Assembly: GCA_937872385.1 (NCBI GenBank)
Contig: CALMSO010000112.1
Location: 1-38,871, forward strand
Length of the DNA: 38,871 nucleotides
Source of the DNA: an uncultured Saprospiraceae bacterium
GTDB lineage: Bacteria > Bacteroidota > Bacteroidia > Chitinophagales > Saprospiraceae
Direction of reading: 5' to 3'
Below are positions 15,868-23,432 of this stretch, piece by piece; position 1 is the first letter of the stretch, and each line of letters starts with the position of its first letter. A model generated the notes under the pieces. That model saw only the letters and a program-made list of their open reading frames with translations. It did no database searches and was not told the origin of the DNA. The position numbers and the translations under genes are program-made.

Positions 15868-16812
15868 TTATTTTCCGACACCAAGCGTGGAACGTTGCGC
15901 CATATCTTCCAGGCGATTTTGCTGCCAATAAGGCGTCAGCACGGTACTGCTTTTTTTAGCTACAGTACGGCGCACTTGCCCGTTGAAATCAGGATAGGTC
16001 TCCGACCAGCCAGCAATGTGATACGGCGTTTTGTTTTCAAACACAATCTCCAGCGTGCGGTTGGTACGCGGAAAGCGCACGCGATACGCCTGCAAATCTG
16101 CGCCAGCAAACTCATCACCGGTGTAAGCGGCCAAACTTGCCTCAGTGTTTTCTATCTGGAATGGCTGATGCAATAAGCGCAAAATAGACAAGCTGGGCAC
16201 CATCTGTACTTGCCCCGTAGGCAATGCCGCCGGATTGAGTCGAATACGATTGAACAACTCGTCTTCCAGCACCGCACCCGACACGCTTAGGTTCTGGTCG
16301 TGTTCTTGTTCAAAATAAGAGCGAATCTGCGCCTGATAGGCATTGTCGCGCCAGTTCAGTTGCATAAAAGCTTGCCCGCACCAGTCTTGCGTGGAGTTGG
16401 TTACTTTTAGTGTACGCGGCAGGGTTTTGGTATCCACCGGTGTGAAGACAGAGGTCATCACTGAATAGTCGTACAGTCCTGTCGTGAACCTTCTCAACTG
16501 ATTGGTTTTCAATATTTTGACAGATTTTTCATCTTGATATCGCTCGTTTTTCACTTGCTTATCGGTTAGAAAATCTTCTGTCACAAAAATCAGCACCACT
16601 TCACCGGGATGCACATCTTGATAGCGATTTTGTTGCAATTCGTAGCGACTTACCTCGCCCTTGCCTTGGTACCAATATTTGTCGAGGGGTGGGGCCGAAG
16701 TGTCGGCCGTTTTCAGTGCCGTGCCTTGTATAGCTTCGGTAGAAGGCGCTTGGCGCGTGTCGCAAGCAGTTACAATGAAAATAGATAACAACAGAAAGAG
16801 GAACTTTTGCAT
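15868..16812 (-). CDS. Conserved Bacteroidota lipoprotein (often labelled septum formation inhibitor Maf in error)
   Basis: A 314-residue lipoprotein. The signal MQKFLFLLLSIFIVTAC has lipobox VTAC with Cys17. The mature body has the features KYWYQGKGEVSRYEL, GEVVLIFVTEDFLTDKQV, TGLYDYSVMTSVFTPVD and TQDWCGQAFMQLNWRDNAYQ, which I recall from a conserved lipoprotein family of Bacteroidota. Some entries of that family carry a Maf label, but none of the Maf pyrophosphatase motifs is here. The function is unknown. It converges with the cyclase gene with a 21 nt gap. Confidence 0.8.
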   Translation of the reverse strand: MQKFLFLLLSIFIVTACDTRQAPSTEAIQGTALKTADTSAPPLDKYWYQGKGEVSRYELQQNRYQDVHPGEVVLIFVTEDFLTDKQVKNERYQDEKSVKILKTNQLRRFTTGLYDYSVMTSVFTPVDTKTLPRTLKVTNSTQDWCGQAFMQLNWRDNAYQAQIRSYFEQEHDQNLSVSGAVLEDELFNRIRLNPAALPTGQVQMVPSLSILRLLHQPFQIENTEASLAAYTGDEFAGADLQAYRVRFPRTNRTLEIVFENKTPYHIAGWSETYPDFNGQVRRTVAKKSSTVLTPYWQQNRLEDMAQRSTLGVGK

Positions 16813-16951
16813 GATATGAGGATATTTTTAGATAAAATAAAGCCGAACGGTGCGTCCGTTAACGATTCTTACAATAGAAAAAAAATGCGCCTAAAAAGTT
16901 GTACTGGCTCAGTGCTAAAAACGTCCTGTGCTCTACATTTTATTGATTTTT

Positions 16952-17014
16952 TGTTCGCTATTCGCTGTTCACCGTTTGCTGTTCGCTGTTCGCCGTTCGC
17001 TGTTCGCTGTTCAC
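16952..17014 (+). repeat. Nine heptamers of consensus TGTTCGC, copy 3
   Basis: Nine 7-base units in perfect register: TGTTCGC, TATTCGC, TGTTCAC, CGTTTGC, TGTTCGC, TGTTCGC, CGTTCGC, TGTTCGC, TGTTCAC. The same unit occurs five times at 29066-29100. It lies in the gap between two minus-strand genes. A plus-strand open frame across it is a by-product of the period. Confidence 0.85.
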
Positions 17015-17099
17015 CCACTTCATATAGGTACGAAAAAGTGCCGGAGCGACAACGCGCGCCCCAGCACCGAAAAAATTTGGGTACTATTAAAGCAAAAGT

Positions 17100-18242
17100 T
17101 TAGTCGAAATTGAGATAGGGTGCCAGTTTTTGTACTAATAATGGTGGGAGCGCTTGAATCCGGGCTACGTCTCCCACCGAAATAAAGCCCCCATGCTGCT
17201 CGCGGTAGCTGACAATAGCCGCTGCCTGTCGGGCATTTACATAGGGGTGAGCCTTCAACTCCTCAACACTGGCAGTGTTGATAGCCAGCTTCCGCAATAC
17301 CGGAGAAGCTTGCAGTTGAGGCTGTACCTTTTGCAAAATACTGTCTGGGAGTCCATACGTCTCAGCGATTTGCTCCACATTGCTAAAGCCACCGAGCTTA
17401 TCCCGATAATTGACAATACGCTGTGCATAGCCAGCACCGATGCCGGGCAGTTGTTTCCATTGCTCAACGGTTGCCCGATTGATATCAATCATGGCAGGCA
17501 TGGCCGCAGCACGCTTCGGCGTTTCGGGCGATGGGGCGACCGTGGCTAACGTCACCGGTTTTGCTTCGGCAGCATGCTCCTGCACCGGAATTTGTAAATA
17601 TGGCTCTAACCGGTGGTAGTCTTTCTCTGCGATACCATAGATGCGCCGGAAGTCTTCTTTTTTGCGAAAAGCGCCGCCTTTTTCCCGGTATTTTACGATA
17701 TTAGCAGCCGTTTTAGCAGAAAGCCCAAGCCGTACAAAATCGCGCTCGGAAGCCGTATTCGGATCGAAATCAAACAGCACTGCCGAGGATTGCGGCCGCT
17801 CGTAGGAGCGCTTCTCAGCAGCATATTTAGCAGCATGGCTGCCAATGCGGACATAAGGCGCGAGCCGCTCGTAGTCAGTTTCACTGAGTGTATAAATGCG
17901 CTGCAAATCTTCGGGACGGCGAAACTGCCCACCTTTCTGACGATAATTGTCAATCGTTTGGGCTAATTTGGGCGAAAGCCCCAGCGCCACAAAATCGGCT
18001 TTTGAGGCGGTGTTGGGATCAAATTCAAAAAGTATGGCATCAGCAGCGGCAATAGTCGGGTGCGCAGCTTCCTCCGCCAGATGCGACAATAGCAAAGCAA
18101 AGTCGGGTGATTTCGTTTTTGGTAGCAATGCCGGAAATACGACCGGCGCGCCAAACAGCAAGATACACAGTGCGCCAAGCGCGAGGGCACCGTTTCGTTC
18201 GGCGCGGGTGTAATAGAAATACTCGTAGAGAAAAGTTTTCAT
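17100..18242 (-). CDS. ComEA-like helix-hairpin-helix protein with N-terminal membrane anchor
   Basis: A 380-residue protein. MKTFLYEYFYYTRAERNG is followed by a membrane helix (ALALGALCILLFGAPVVF, about 19-37), as in Bacteroidota ComEA-related proteins. Four helix-hairpin-helix units follow. FDPNTASKADFVALGL...NYRQKGG and FDPNTASERDFVRLGL...KYREKGG are close copies. IDINRATVEQWKQLPGIGAGYAQRIVNYRDKLGG and INTASVEELKAHPYVNARQAAAIVSYREQHGG follow. These modules bind DNA backbone in ComEA. A role in DNA uptake at the envelope is plausible but not shown. The ATG at 18242 was chosen over a start at 18296 because the anchor begins there. Confidence 0.87.
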   Translation of the reverse strand: MKTFLYEYFYYTRAERNGALALGALCILLFGAPVVFPALLPKTKSPDFALLLSHLAEEAAHPTIAAADAILFEFDPNTASKADFVALGLSPKLAQTIDNYRQKGGQFRRPEDLQRIYTLSETDYERLAPYVRIGSHAAKYAAEKRSYERPQSSAVLFDFDPNTASERDFVRLGLSAKTAANIVKYREKGGAFRKKEDFRRIYGIAEKDYHRLEPYLQIPVQEHAAEAKPVTLATVAPSPETPKRAAAMPAMIDINRATVEQWKQLPGIGAGYAQRIVNYRDKLGGFSNVEQIAETYGLPDSILQKVQPQLQASPVLRKLAINTASVEELKAHPYVNARQAAAIVSYREQHGGFISVGDVARIQALPPLLVQKLAPYLNFD

Positions 18243-18400
18243 AATTGCTATTGTTTTGTTGCTGTTGTTGAGACGGCGCGCGCGCAGGGGCGTCACGCGA
18301 TTATACCTGCGAAGTACACATTTTGCAGATTGGCGGTTACGAACGGCAAGATTGGGTACACGAACGTCGAAATGAGCAAAATAAATGAACAGTTGTTTCT

Positions 18401-18408
18401 TACATTTG
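18401..18408 (+). promoter_or_regulatory. -7 box TACATTTG directly before recR
   Basis: TACATTTG fits TAnnTTTG and ends only 4 bases before the recR ATG at 18413. If it is the working box, transcription would start at or next to the A of the ATG and give a leaderless mRNA. No convincing -33 TTTG was found. Confidence 0.5.
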
Positions 18409-18412
18409 CAAT

Positions 18413-19048
18413 ATGAATTTCTCTTCTAAACTCATCGAAGAAGCGGTACAGGCATTTGCCTCTCTGCCAGGCATTGGCAAGAAGACGGCCCTGCGATTAG
18501 TGCTGCATTTGGTCAATCAACCGACCGAGCAAGTAGAACAGTTTGCTGAAGCCCTCACACGTATGCGCCAACGGATTCAGTTTTGCGAAACCTGCCATAA
18601 TCTGTCGGACACGCCGCTGTGTACCATTTGTGCCAATCCGCACCGCGACCGCAGCGTGGTGTGCGTTGTAGAGAGCATCCGCGATGTGATGGCTATTGAA
18701 GACACCGCGCAGTACCGAGGGCTGTACCATGTGTTGGGTGGCATCATCTCGCCGATAGAGGGCATTGGCCCCGGTGATTTGAATATTGACACCTTAGTGC
18801 AGCGCGTACAACAGGGCGAAATCCGCGAGATTATTATGGCTGTCAATCCAACCATCGAAGGCGATACCACCATTTTTTATCTTTCTAAGAAACTGAAGGA
18901 TTTTGATGTAAAAGTAAGCACCATTGCCCGAGGCGTGGCTTTTGGTGGCGAATTGGAATACGCAGATGAACTGACCTTGGGCCGCTCAATCGTAGCCAGA
19001 GTGCCTTATCAAACGGGTGAAGGGTTGAGAGGTAGAGAGGAGTTTTAG
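18413..19048 (+). CDS. recR: Recombination mediator protein RecR
   Basis: A 211-residue protein. The N-terminal HhH is SLPGIGKKTALRLVLHL. The zinc finger is C-x2-C-x9-C-x2-C (FCETCHNLSDTPLCTIC). The Toprim domain has VVESIRDVMAIEDT...YRGLYHVLGGIISPIEGIGPGDL, then the Walker-B-like VSTIARGVAFGGELEYADELTLGRSIVARVPY. With RecO and RecF it loads RecA at gaps. The last residues (about GEGLRGREEF) are encoded by tandem repeat sequence and extend past the usual family end near RVPY. The start matches the family (MNFSSKLIEEAV). Confidence 0.96.
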   Translation: MNFSSKLIEEAVQAFASLPGIGKKTALRLVLHLVNQPTEQVEQFAEALTRMRQRIQFCETCHNLSDTPLCTICANPHRDRSVVCVVESIRDVMAIEDTAQYRGLYHVLGGIISPIEGIGPGDLNIDTLVQRVQQGEIREIIMAVNPTIEGDTTIFYLSKKLKDFDVKVSTIARGVAFGGELEYADELTLGRSIVARVPYQTGEGLRGREEF

Positions 19049-19152
19049 AAGGGGGAATAGGTTTATGGGGGAATAGGGGAATAGGTTGAAAAGTTGAAAA
19101 GTTTAAAGGTTGAGCGCATCTAACTTCTATCGTCTATCATCTAAAGTCTAAG
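19023..19152 (+). repeat. Composite octamer/heptamer tandem repeat, copy 4
   Basis: Units GGTTGAGA and GGTAGAGA lie inside the end of recR (19023-19038). Then come eight octamers in register at 19052-19115: GGGGAATA, GGTTTATG, GGGGAATA, GGGGAATA, GGTTGAAA, AGTTGAAA, AGTTTAAA, GGTTGAGC. Five heptamers follow at 19118-19152: ATCTAAC, TTCTATC, GTCTATC, ATCTAAA, GTCTAAG. A further short pair of ATACC-type heptamers sits at about 19242-19256, just before the next gene. Confidence 0.85.
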
Positions 19153-19263
19153 TATTGATAATCAGACTTTTGCAATAAAATTATACTGAAAATAATAATA
19201 TGGATAACAAAGGAGTCGGCTAAACCGATTCGTAAACAACTTATACCTGATACCTTAAAACCT

Positions 19264-20583
19264 ATGAAGCAAAAACAACATCTTTCGTGGCTCTACGAAC
19301 AACTACCGGACTGGGTGACAACCGGGCTGGTTGACGCAGAGCAAGCTGAAAAAATCAGGCAACATTATGGCAATGCGGACGACCACCAACCGGATTACAA
19401 CACGGCGACTATTGTCATCAGCATACTCGGAGCCTTATTGATAGGCGGCGGCATCATTTTAATTGTGGCTTACAATTGGGACAACTTACCCAAATCCGCA
19501 CGGGTGGTGCTGAGTTTTGTGCCTTTGCTACTAGCGCAGCTTGTTTTCGGCTATGCCTTTTTCCGGCGGCGGCAGTCCATTGCTTGGGCCGAGGGCGCGT
19601 CTGTTTTTCTGATGCTGATGCTGGCGGCGAGTATGGCTTTGGTCAGTCAAACCTATCATATCTGGGGTGAGCCAACCACTTTTCTGCGCAACTGGCTGCT
19701 GCTCAGTATTCCGCTGCTCTATCTTATGAATTCCAGCCTATGCACCGTGGTATATTTGATTGGCACTGCATCGTGGGTGCTGCAAATGCGCGGCTCCGAA
19801 TCGGTGCTGTATTGGGCAATGCTGGCGGCGGCGCTCCCGCACTTACTACCAAACATTCGGCAGACGGAACAACCCGTGAGGCGCAATGTATTGGGATGGG
19901 CATTAGTCTCAAGCTTTATTTTCGGCTGGTTTGGCACCATTGAAACCCAAATCGAAGCATTCGGTGCATTTGGTACAGCACTGGTTTTCAGTACTTTTTA
20001 TCTATTGGCACTTCAAAATGACTCTCCCAGCCAGTCAAACCTCGTGCAGCGTCCCTTTGAGGTATTTGCCATTGCCGGCGGTTTTGTGCTGTTAATGGTT
20101 TTTACCTACGATGCGTATTTTGACCCTTTCAACCTCCCGCAGCTCCTCTTCGGTGTCTATTACGCGCCCTGGGCGGGCAGCATCAATTTTGCCGTCCTGT
20201 CTTTACTTAGCATCGGTGCGAGCATTCTTTTCGTTCGTCATTATAAGCGCCTTTCGTTGCCGGGGCTCCTGCTGGTAGTGCTACCGGTGTTCATTGCCAT
20301 GTTTATAATGGTCAGCCGCGCGCTTGGACCTTTTGTAGCGATGCTCTTGGTCAACGTGTACGTCCTCGGCTGGGGCATTGCCTGGCTCACTGTGGGCATC
20401 CGGCAGGCACGCATGAGCGCGGTCAATCTGGGAATGCTGATCATTTTGGTGCTGGCTACGGCCCGTTTTTTCGATACCGACTGGAGTTTTATTATAAAAG
20501 GTGTAGCGTTTATCACGCTGGGGATTGGTTTTTTGGTTGCCAACTGGGTTTTGTCAAGGCGCATTAAGTTAAAATCTTCTTAA
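19264..20583 (+). CDS. DUF2157 polytopic membrane protein
   Basis: A 439-residue protein. The first 45 residues are a short soluble domain (WLYEQLPDWVTTGLVDAEQAEKIRQHYG), the start of the DUF2157 family. It is followed by about eleven membrane helices. ILGALLIGGGIILIVAYNWDNLP is the family's signature turn after the first helix. The function of DUF2157 is not established. The GDYxxLxY partner protein that often follows in other genomes is not here. It sits 215 nt after recR, beyond repeat copy 4. Confidence 0.85.
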   Translation: MKQKQHLSWLYEQLPDWVTTGLVDAEQAEKIRQHYGNADDHQPDYNTATIVISILGALLIGGGIILIVAYNWDNLPKSARVVLSFVPLLLAQLVFGYAFFRRRQSIAWAEGASVFLMLMLAASMALVSQTYHIWGEPTTFLRNWLLLSIPLLYLMNSSLCTVVYLIGTASWVLQMRGSESVLYWAMLAAALPHLLPNIRQTEQPVRRNVLGWALVSSFIFGWFGTIETQIEAFGAFGTALVFSTFYLLALQNDSPSQSNLVQRPFEVFAIAGGFVLLMVFTYDAYFDPFNLPQLLFGVYYAPWAGSINFAVLSLLSIGASILFVRHYKRLSLPGLLLVVLPVFIAMFIMVSRALGPFVAMLLVNVYVLGWGIAWLTVGIRQARMSAVNLGMLIILVLATARFFDTDWSFIIKGVAFITLGIGFLVANWVLSRRIKLKSS

Positions 20584-20665
20584 TACGAAGAGCGCTGGCG
20601 TCCAATTCCGTATTTTCTCTGTATTTTAATGCCAGATATTTTATAGCAAATAAAACACCTGAGAG

Positions 20666-21127
20666 ATGTCTGCACTCAAACTTTCCATCAACGGGAAATC
20701 CCACACCATTGAAGTAGATGAAAATATGCCCATTCTGTGGGCCTTGCGCGAAGTCGTCGGCTTGACGGGTACCCGCTACGGCTGTGGTATTGCCCAATGC
20801 GGCGCCTGCACCATTCACCTCGACGGCGAGGCGGTGCGCTCCTGTAGCCTGCCCGTGTCAGCAGCAGTTGGCAAAAAAATTATTACCATCGAAGGCTTAT
20901 CCGCCAAAGGCGATCACCCGGTGCAACAAGCCTGGGCAGAGGTAGATGTACCCCAATGCGGCTACTGCCAGTCGGGGCAAATCATGTCGGCGGCCGCACT
21001 CTTGCGCGAGAATCCCAAACCCACCGACGAAGACATTGACATCGCCATGCAGGGCAACATTTGCCGTTGTGGCACTTACACCCGTATTCGCAAAGCGATT
21101 CATTTAGCTGCCGAAAAAGCGCGGTAG
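20666..21127 (+). CDS. 2Fe-2S subunit of a molybdenum hydroxylase (isoquinoline 1-oxidoreductase / aldehyde oxidase type)
   Basis: A 153-residue electron-transfer subunit with two iron-sulfur sites. The ferredoxin-type site uses Cys40, Cys45, Cys48 and Cys60 (GTRYGCGIAQCGACTIHL). The helical site uses Cys98, Cys101, Cys133 and Cys135 (PQCGYCQSGQIM...GNICRCGTYTRI). It has no signal peptide, so it probably rides with the Tat-exported large subunit encoded 77 nt downstream. The full-length family size is about 150-160 residues, so it is complete. The electron acceptor, often a cytochrome c, is not encoded nearby. Confidence 0.92.
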   Translation: MSALKLSINGKSHTIEVDENMPILWALREVVGLTGTRYGCGIAQCGACTIHLDGEAVRSCSLPVSAAVGKKIITIEGLSAKGDHPVQQAWAEVDVPQCGYCQSGQIMSAAALLRENPKPTDEDIDIAMQGNICRCGTYTRIRKAIHLAAEKAR

Positions 21128-21204
21128 CCCATTTTGTCGTATTGTGCTATTGAATAATGCACCTTCGGCAACCTACATTTTTTTACATTCAAAAAGAAAA
21201 TATC

Positions 21205-23358
21205 ATGTCTGCATATACCACTTTCGATCGTCGCTCCTTTCTAAAAGTAACCGCTACGGCGGGCGGCGGTATGCTCATCGGATTCCAATGGCTCACCGCT
21301 TGCCAACCCACCACGGCCGGAGCTGCCAACACTTGGGTGGAGTACAACGCCTTTCTGAAAATTGCCGACAACGGACAAGTGACCATCATGGCTCCCAATC
21401 CGGAAATCGGGCAACACGTTAAAACATCTCTGCCCATGATTGTGGCGGAAGAATTAGACATTGACTGGAAAGCGGTTCTCGTAGAACAAGCCCCGCTCGA
21501 TACCGACAAATACCAGCGCCAGATAGCCGGAGGCAGCGGCTCGGTACGCACCAACTGGGAAACCCTCCGCCGGGCCGGAGCTACCGTCCGCGACATGCTG
21601 AAAGAAGCCGCCGCTCAGGAATGGCAAGTCCCCGTCTCAGAATGTACCACCGAAAACGGCATGGTAAAGCATACTTCGGGCAAGTCGCTCGCCTACGGAG
21701 CATTGGCAGCCAAAGCGGCCGAGCTACCCGTACCGGAAGAAGTGATTTTCAAGGCACCTGCCGATTATAAAATCATTGGCACACGCGCCAAAAGTGTGGA
21801 CTTGGATAATATCGTGACTGGCTCCCAGCAATATGGCATGGACACCAAACGCGAAGGAATGTTCTACGCTTCCATCGTGCGGCCGCCGGCTTTTGGTCAG
21901 AAATTAGATAATTATGATGACAGCGAAGCTAAGGCAATGCCCGGCGTCACTGACGTCGTTCGGTTCGATGATAAAATCGCGGTAGTTGGTACCTCCACTT
22001 GGGCGGTCATCAGTGCCAAAGCCAAAATCAAAGCCAATTACTCTGCGGCTGCCAAATTGGAAAGCACCGATGGCTACATGCAAGCACTCGACGAATTGGC
22101 TGCCAAAGGCTCCGCCGAGCCGCGCCGCCAAGATGGCAATGCCAAACAAGCCTTCCGGCAAGCGGATAAAGTATTAGAAGCCACGTACCAAGCACCTTTC
22201 CTGCCGCACGCGCCCATGGAGCCGATGAATTTTTTCGCACATGTGCAAGAAGATGGCGTAGAACTGTACGGCCCTACCCAAACGCCTGCCAGCGCCCGGC
22301 GCGAAACGGCAGCGCTGCTCGATATTCCGGAAGATAAAATCACCGTAGGAATGACCCGCATGGGTGGTGGCTTCGGCCGACGCCTGCGCACCGATTTTGT
22401 GCTGGAAGCGGTGCAGGTTTCTAAAGCTATTAAAGCTCCGGTGAATGTCATTTGGACCCGCGAAGACGATATGACCGGTGGCATCTATCGCCCGGCTTAT
22501 GTCTATCATTACAAAGCGGGTATCAAAAATGGCGAACTGGCAGCATGGTATCTGCGGGCTGCTTCGGTTAATTCCGGCAACGGCACTCGCCAAGACAACT
22601 TCCCGGCTGGTGCGCTCAACAACTGGCAGGTGGATTATAACGATTACGCATCAGCCATCACTACTGGCGCTTGGCGCGCACCCCATCACAATTTTGCCGC
22701 TTTCTCGGATGAAAGTTTCGTGGACGAAGTGGCGCACGAATTGGGCAAAGACCCCGTGGCTTTCCGCTTAGAGCTGCTGGAAAAGGCAAAATCCAGACCC
22801 GGCGGCGAAGTAAAATTCGATCCGGATCGGTATGCCGGCGTGATAAAATTAGCCGCTGAAAAGGCTGGCTGGGGCCAATCCAAACCAACTGGTGTGTATC
22901 AAGGCATTGGAGCGCATTTTTCGTTTAGCACCTACGTGGCCCAAATCGCCGACGTATCCATCGAAGATGGCAAGCCCAAAATTCATAGAATCGTTTGTGC
23001 GGTAGATTGCGGCATCGTCATCAATCAGAGCGGCGCGGAAAACCAAATCGAAGGCAGCATCATTGATGGCTTGAGCCATGCAATGTACAGCGAATTGACC
23101 TTTAAAAATGGACAACCAGAGCAACATAATTTCAATGCTTACCGCGTCATGCGCATTGGCGAAGCGCCGGTCATTGAGGTGCATTTTGTAAAAAACGAGG
23201 AGGCGCCTACGGGATTGGGTGAGCCTGGGCTGCCACCAGTCATTGCTGCCGTTGGCAACGCCATTTTTGCCGCTACTGGCGTGCGCGTCCGCGAGATGCC
23301 ATTCACCAAAATAGACCTTAGGCCCAAAGACAATCTGCTGGGCGAACTGATCAAATAG
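21205..23358 (+). CDS. Molybdopterin-binding large subunit of a xanthine dehydrogenase-family enzyme (IorB-like)
   Basis: A 717-residue subunit. The Tat signal is FDRRSFLKVTATAGGGMLIGF. The start at 21205 (MSAYTTFDRRSF) puts the twin arginine eight to ten residues in. Family motifs include APFLPHAPMEPMNFFA, MGGGFGRRLRTDF, GAWRAPHHNFAAFSDESFVDE, and near the end PTGLGEPGLPPVIAAVGNAIFAATG, with the catalytic glutamate in GLGEPG. It would hydroxylate an aromatic or aldehyde substrate in the periplasm using molybdenum cofactor. The substrate cannot be told. Typical XdhC/MobA maturation genes are not adjacent. Confidence 0.9.
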   Translation: MSAYTTFDRRSFLKVTATAGGGMLIGFQWLTACQPTTAGAANTWVEYNAFLKIADNGQVTIMAPNPEIGQHVKTSLPMIVAEELDIDWKAVLVEQAPLDTDKYQRQIAGGSGSVRTNWETLRRAGATVRDMLKEAAAQEWQVPVSECTTENGMVKHTSGKSLAYGALAAKAAELPVPEEVIFKAPADYKIIGTRAKSVDLDNIVTGSQQYGMDTKREGMFYASIVRPPAFGQKLDNYDDSEAKAMPGVTDVVRFDDKIAVVGTSTWAVISAKAKIKANYSAAAKLESTDGYMQALDELAAKGSAEPRRQDGNAKQAFRQADKVLEATYQAPFLPHAPMEPMNFFAHVQEDGVELYGPTQTPASARRETAALLDIPEDKITVGMTRMGGGFGRRLRTDFVLEAVQVSKAIKAPVNVIWTREDDMTGGIYRPAYVYHYKAGIKNGELAAWYLRAASVNSGNGTRQDNFPAGALNNWQVDYNDYASAITTGAWRAPHHNFAAFSDESFVDEVAHELGKDPVAFRLELLEKAKSRPGGEVKFDPDRYAGVIKLAAEKAGWGQSKPTGVYQGIGAHFSFSTYVAQIADVSIEDGKPKIHRIVCAVDCGIVINQSGAENQIEGSIIDGLSHAMYSELTFKNGQPEQHNFNAYRVMRIGEAPVIEVHFVKNEEAPTGLGEPGLPPVIAAVGNAIFAATGVRVREMPFTKIDLRPKDNLLGELIK

Positions 23359-23389
23359 TTTGGCAAGATAAAATTTACAACATACAAAC

Positions 23390-23426
23390 GGGTCGGAAGC
23401 AATGGTTTTCGACCCTGTTTTATTTT
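23390..23426 (+). terminator. Rho-independent terminator after the molybdenum hydroxylase
   Basis: GGGTCGGAA (23390-23398) pairs with TTTCGACCC (23407-23415) with one G-T pair and an 8-base loop. A T-rich run, TGTTTTATTTT, follows. It lies between convergent genes and may also serve the minus-strand GH57 gene. Confidence 0.8.
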
Positions 23427-23432
23427 TAGCAA

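Noticed and set aside
16952..17014. Possible CRISPR array
   Set aside because: Units are 7 bases and contiguous without spacers, and no cas gene is present.
16807..17103. Plus-strand frame of 98 codons with a periodic FAVRCSP-like peptide
   Set aside because: The period comes from the TGTTCGC heptamers (three units make seven codons); there is no start or coding signature.
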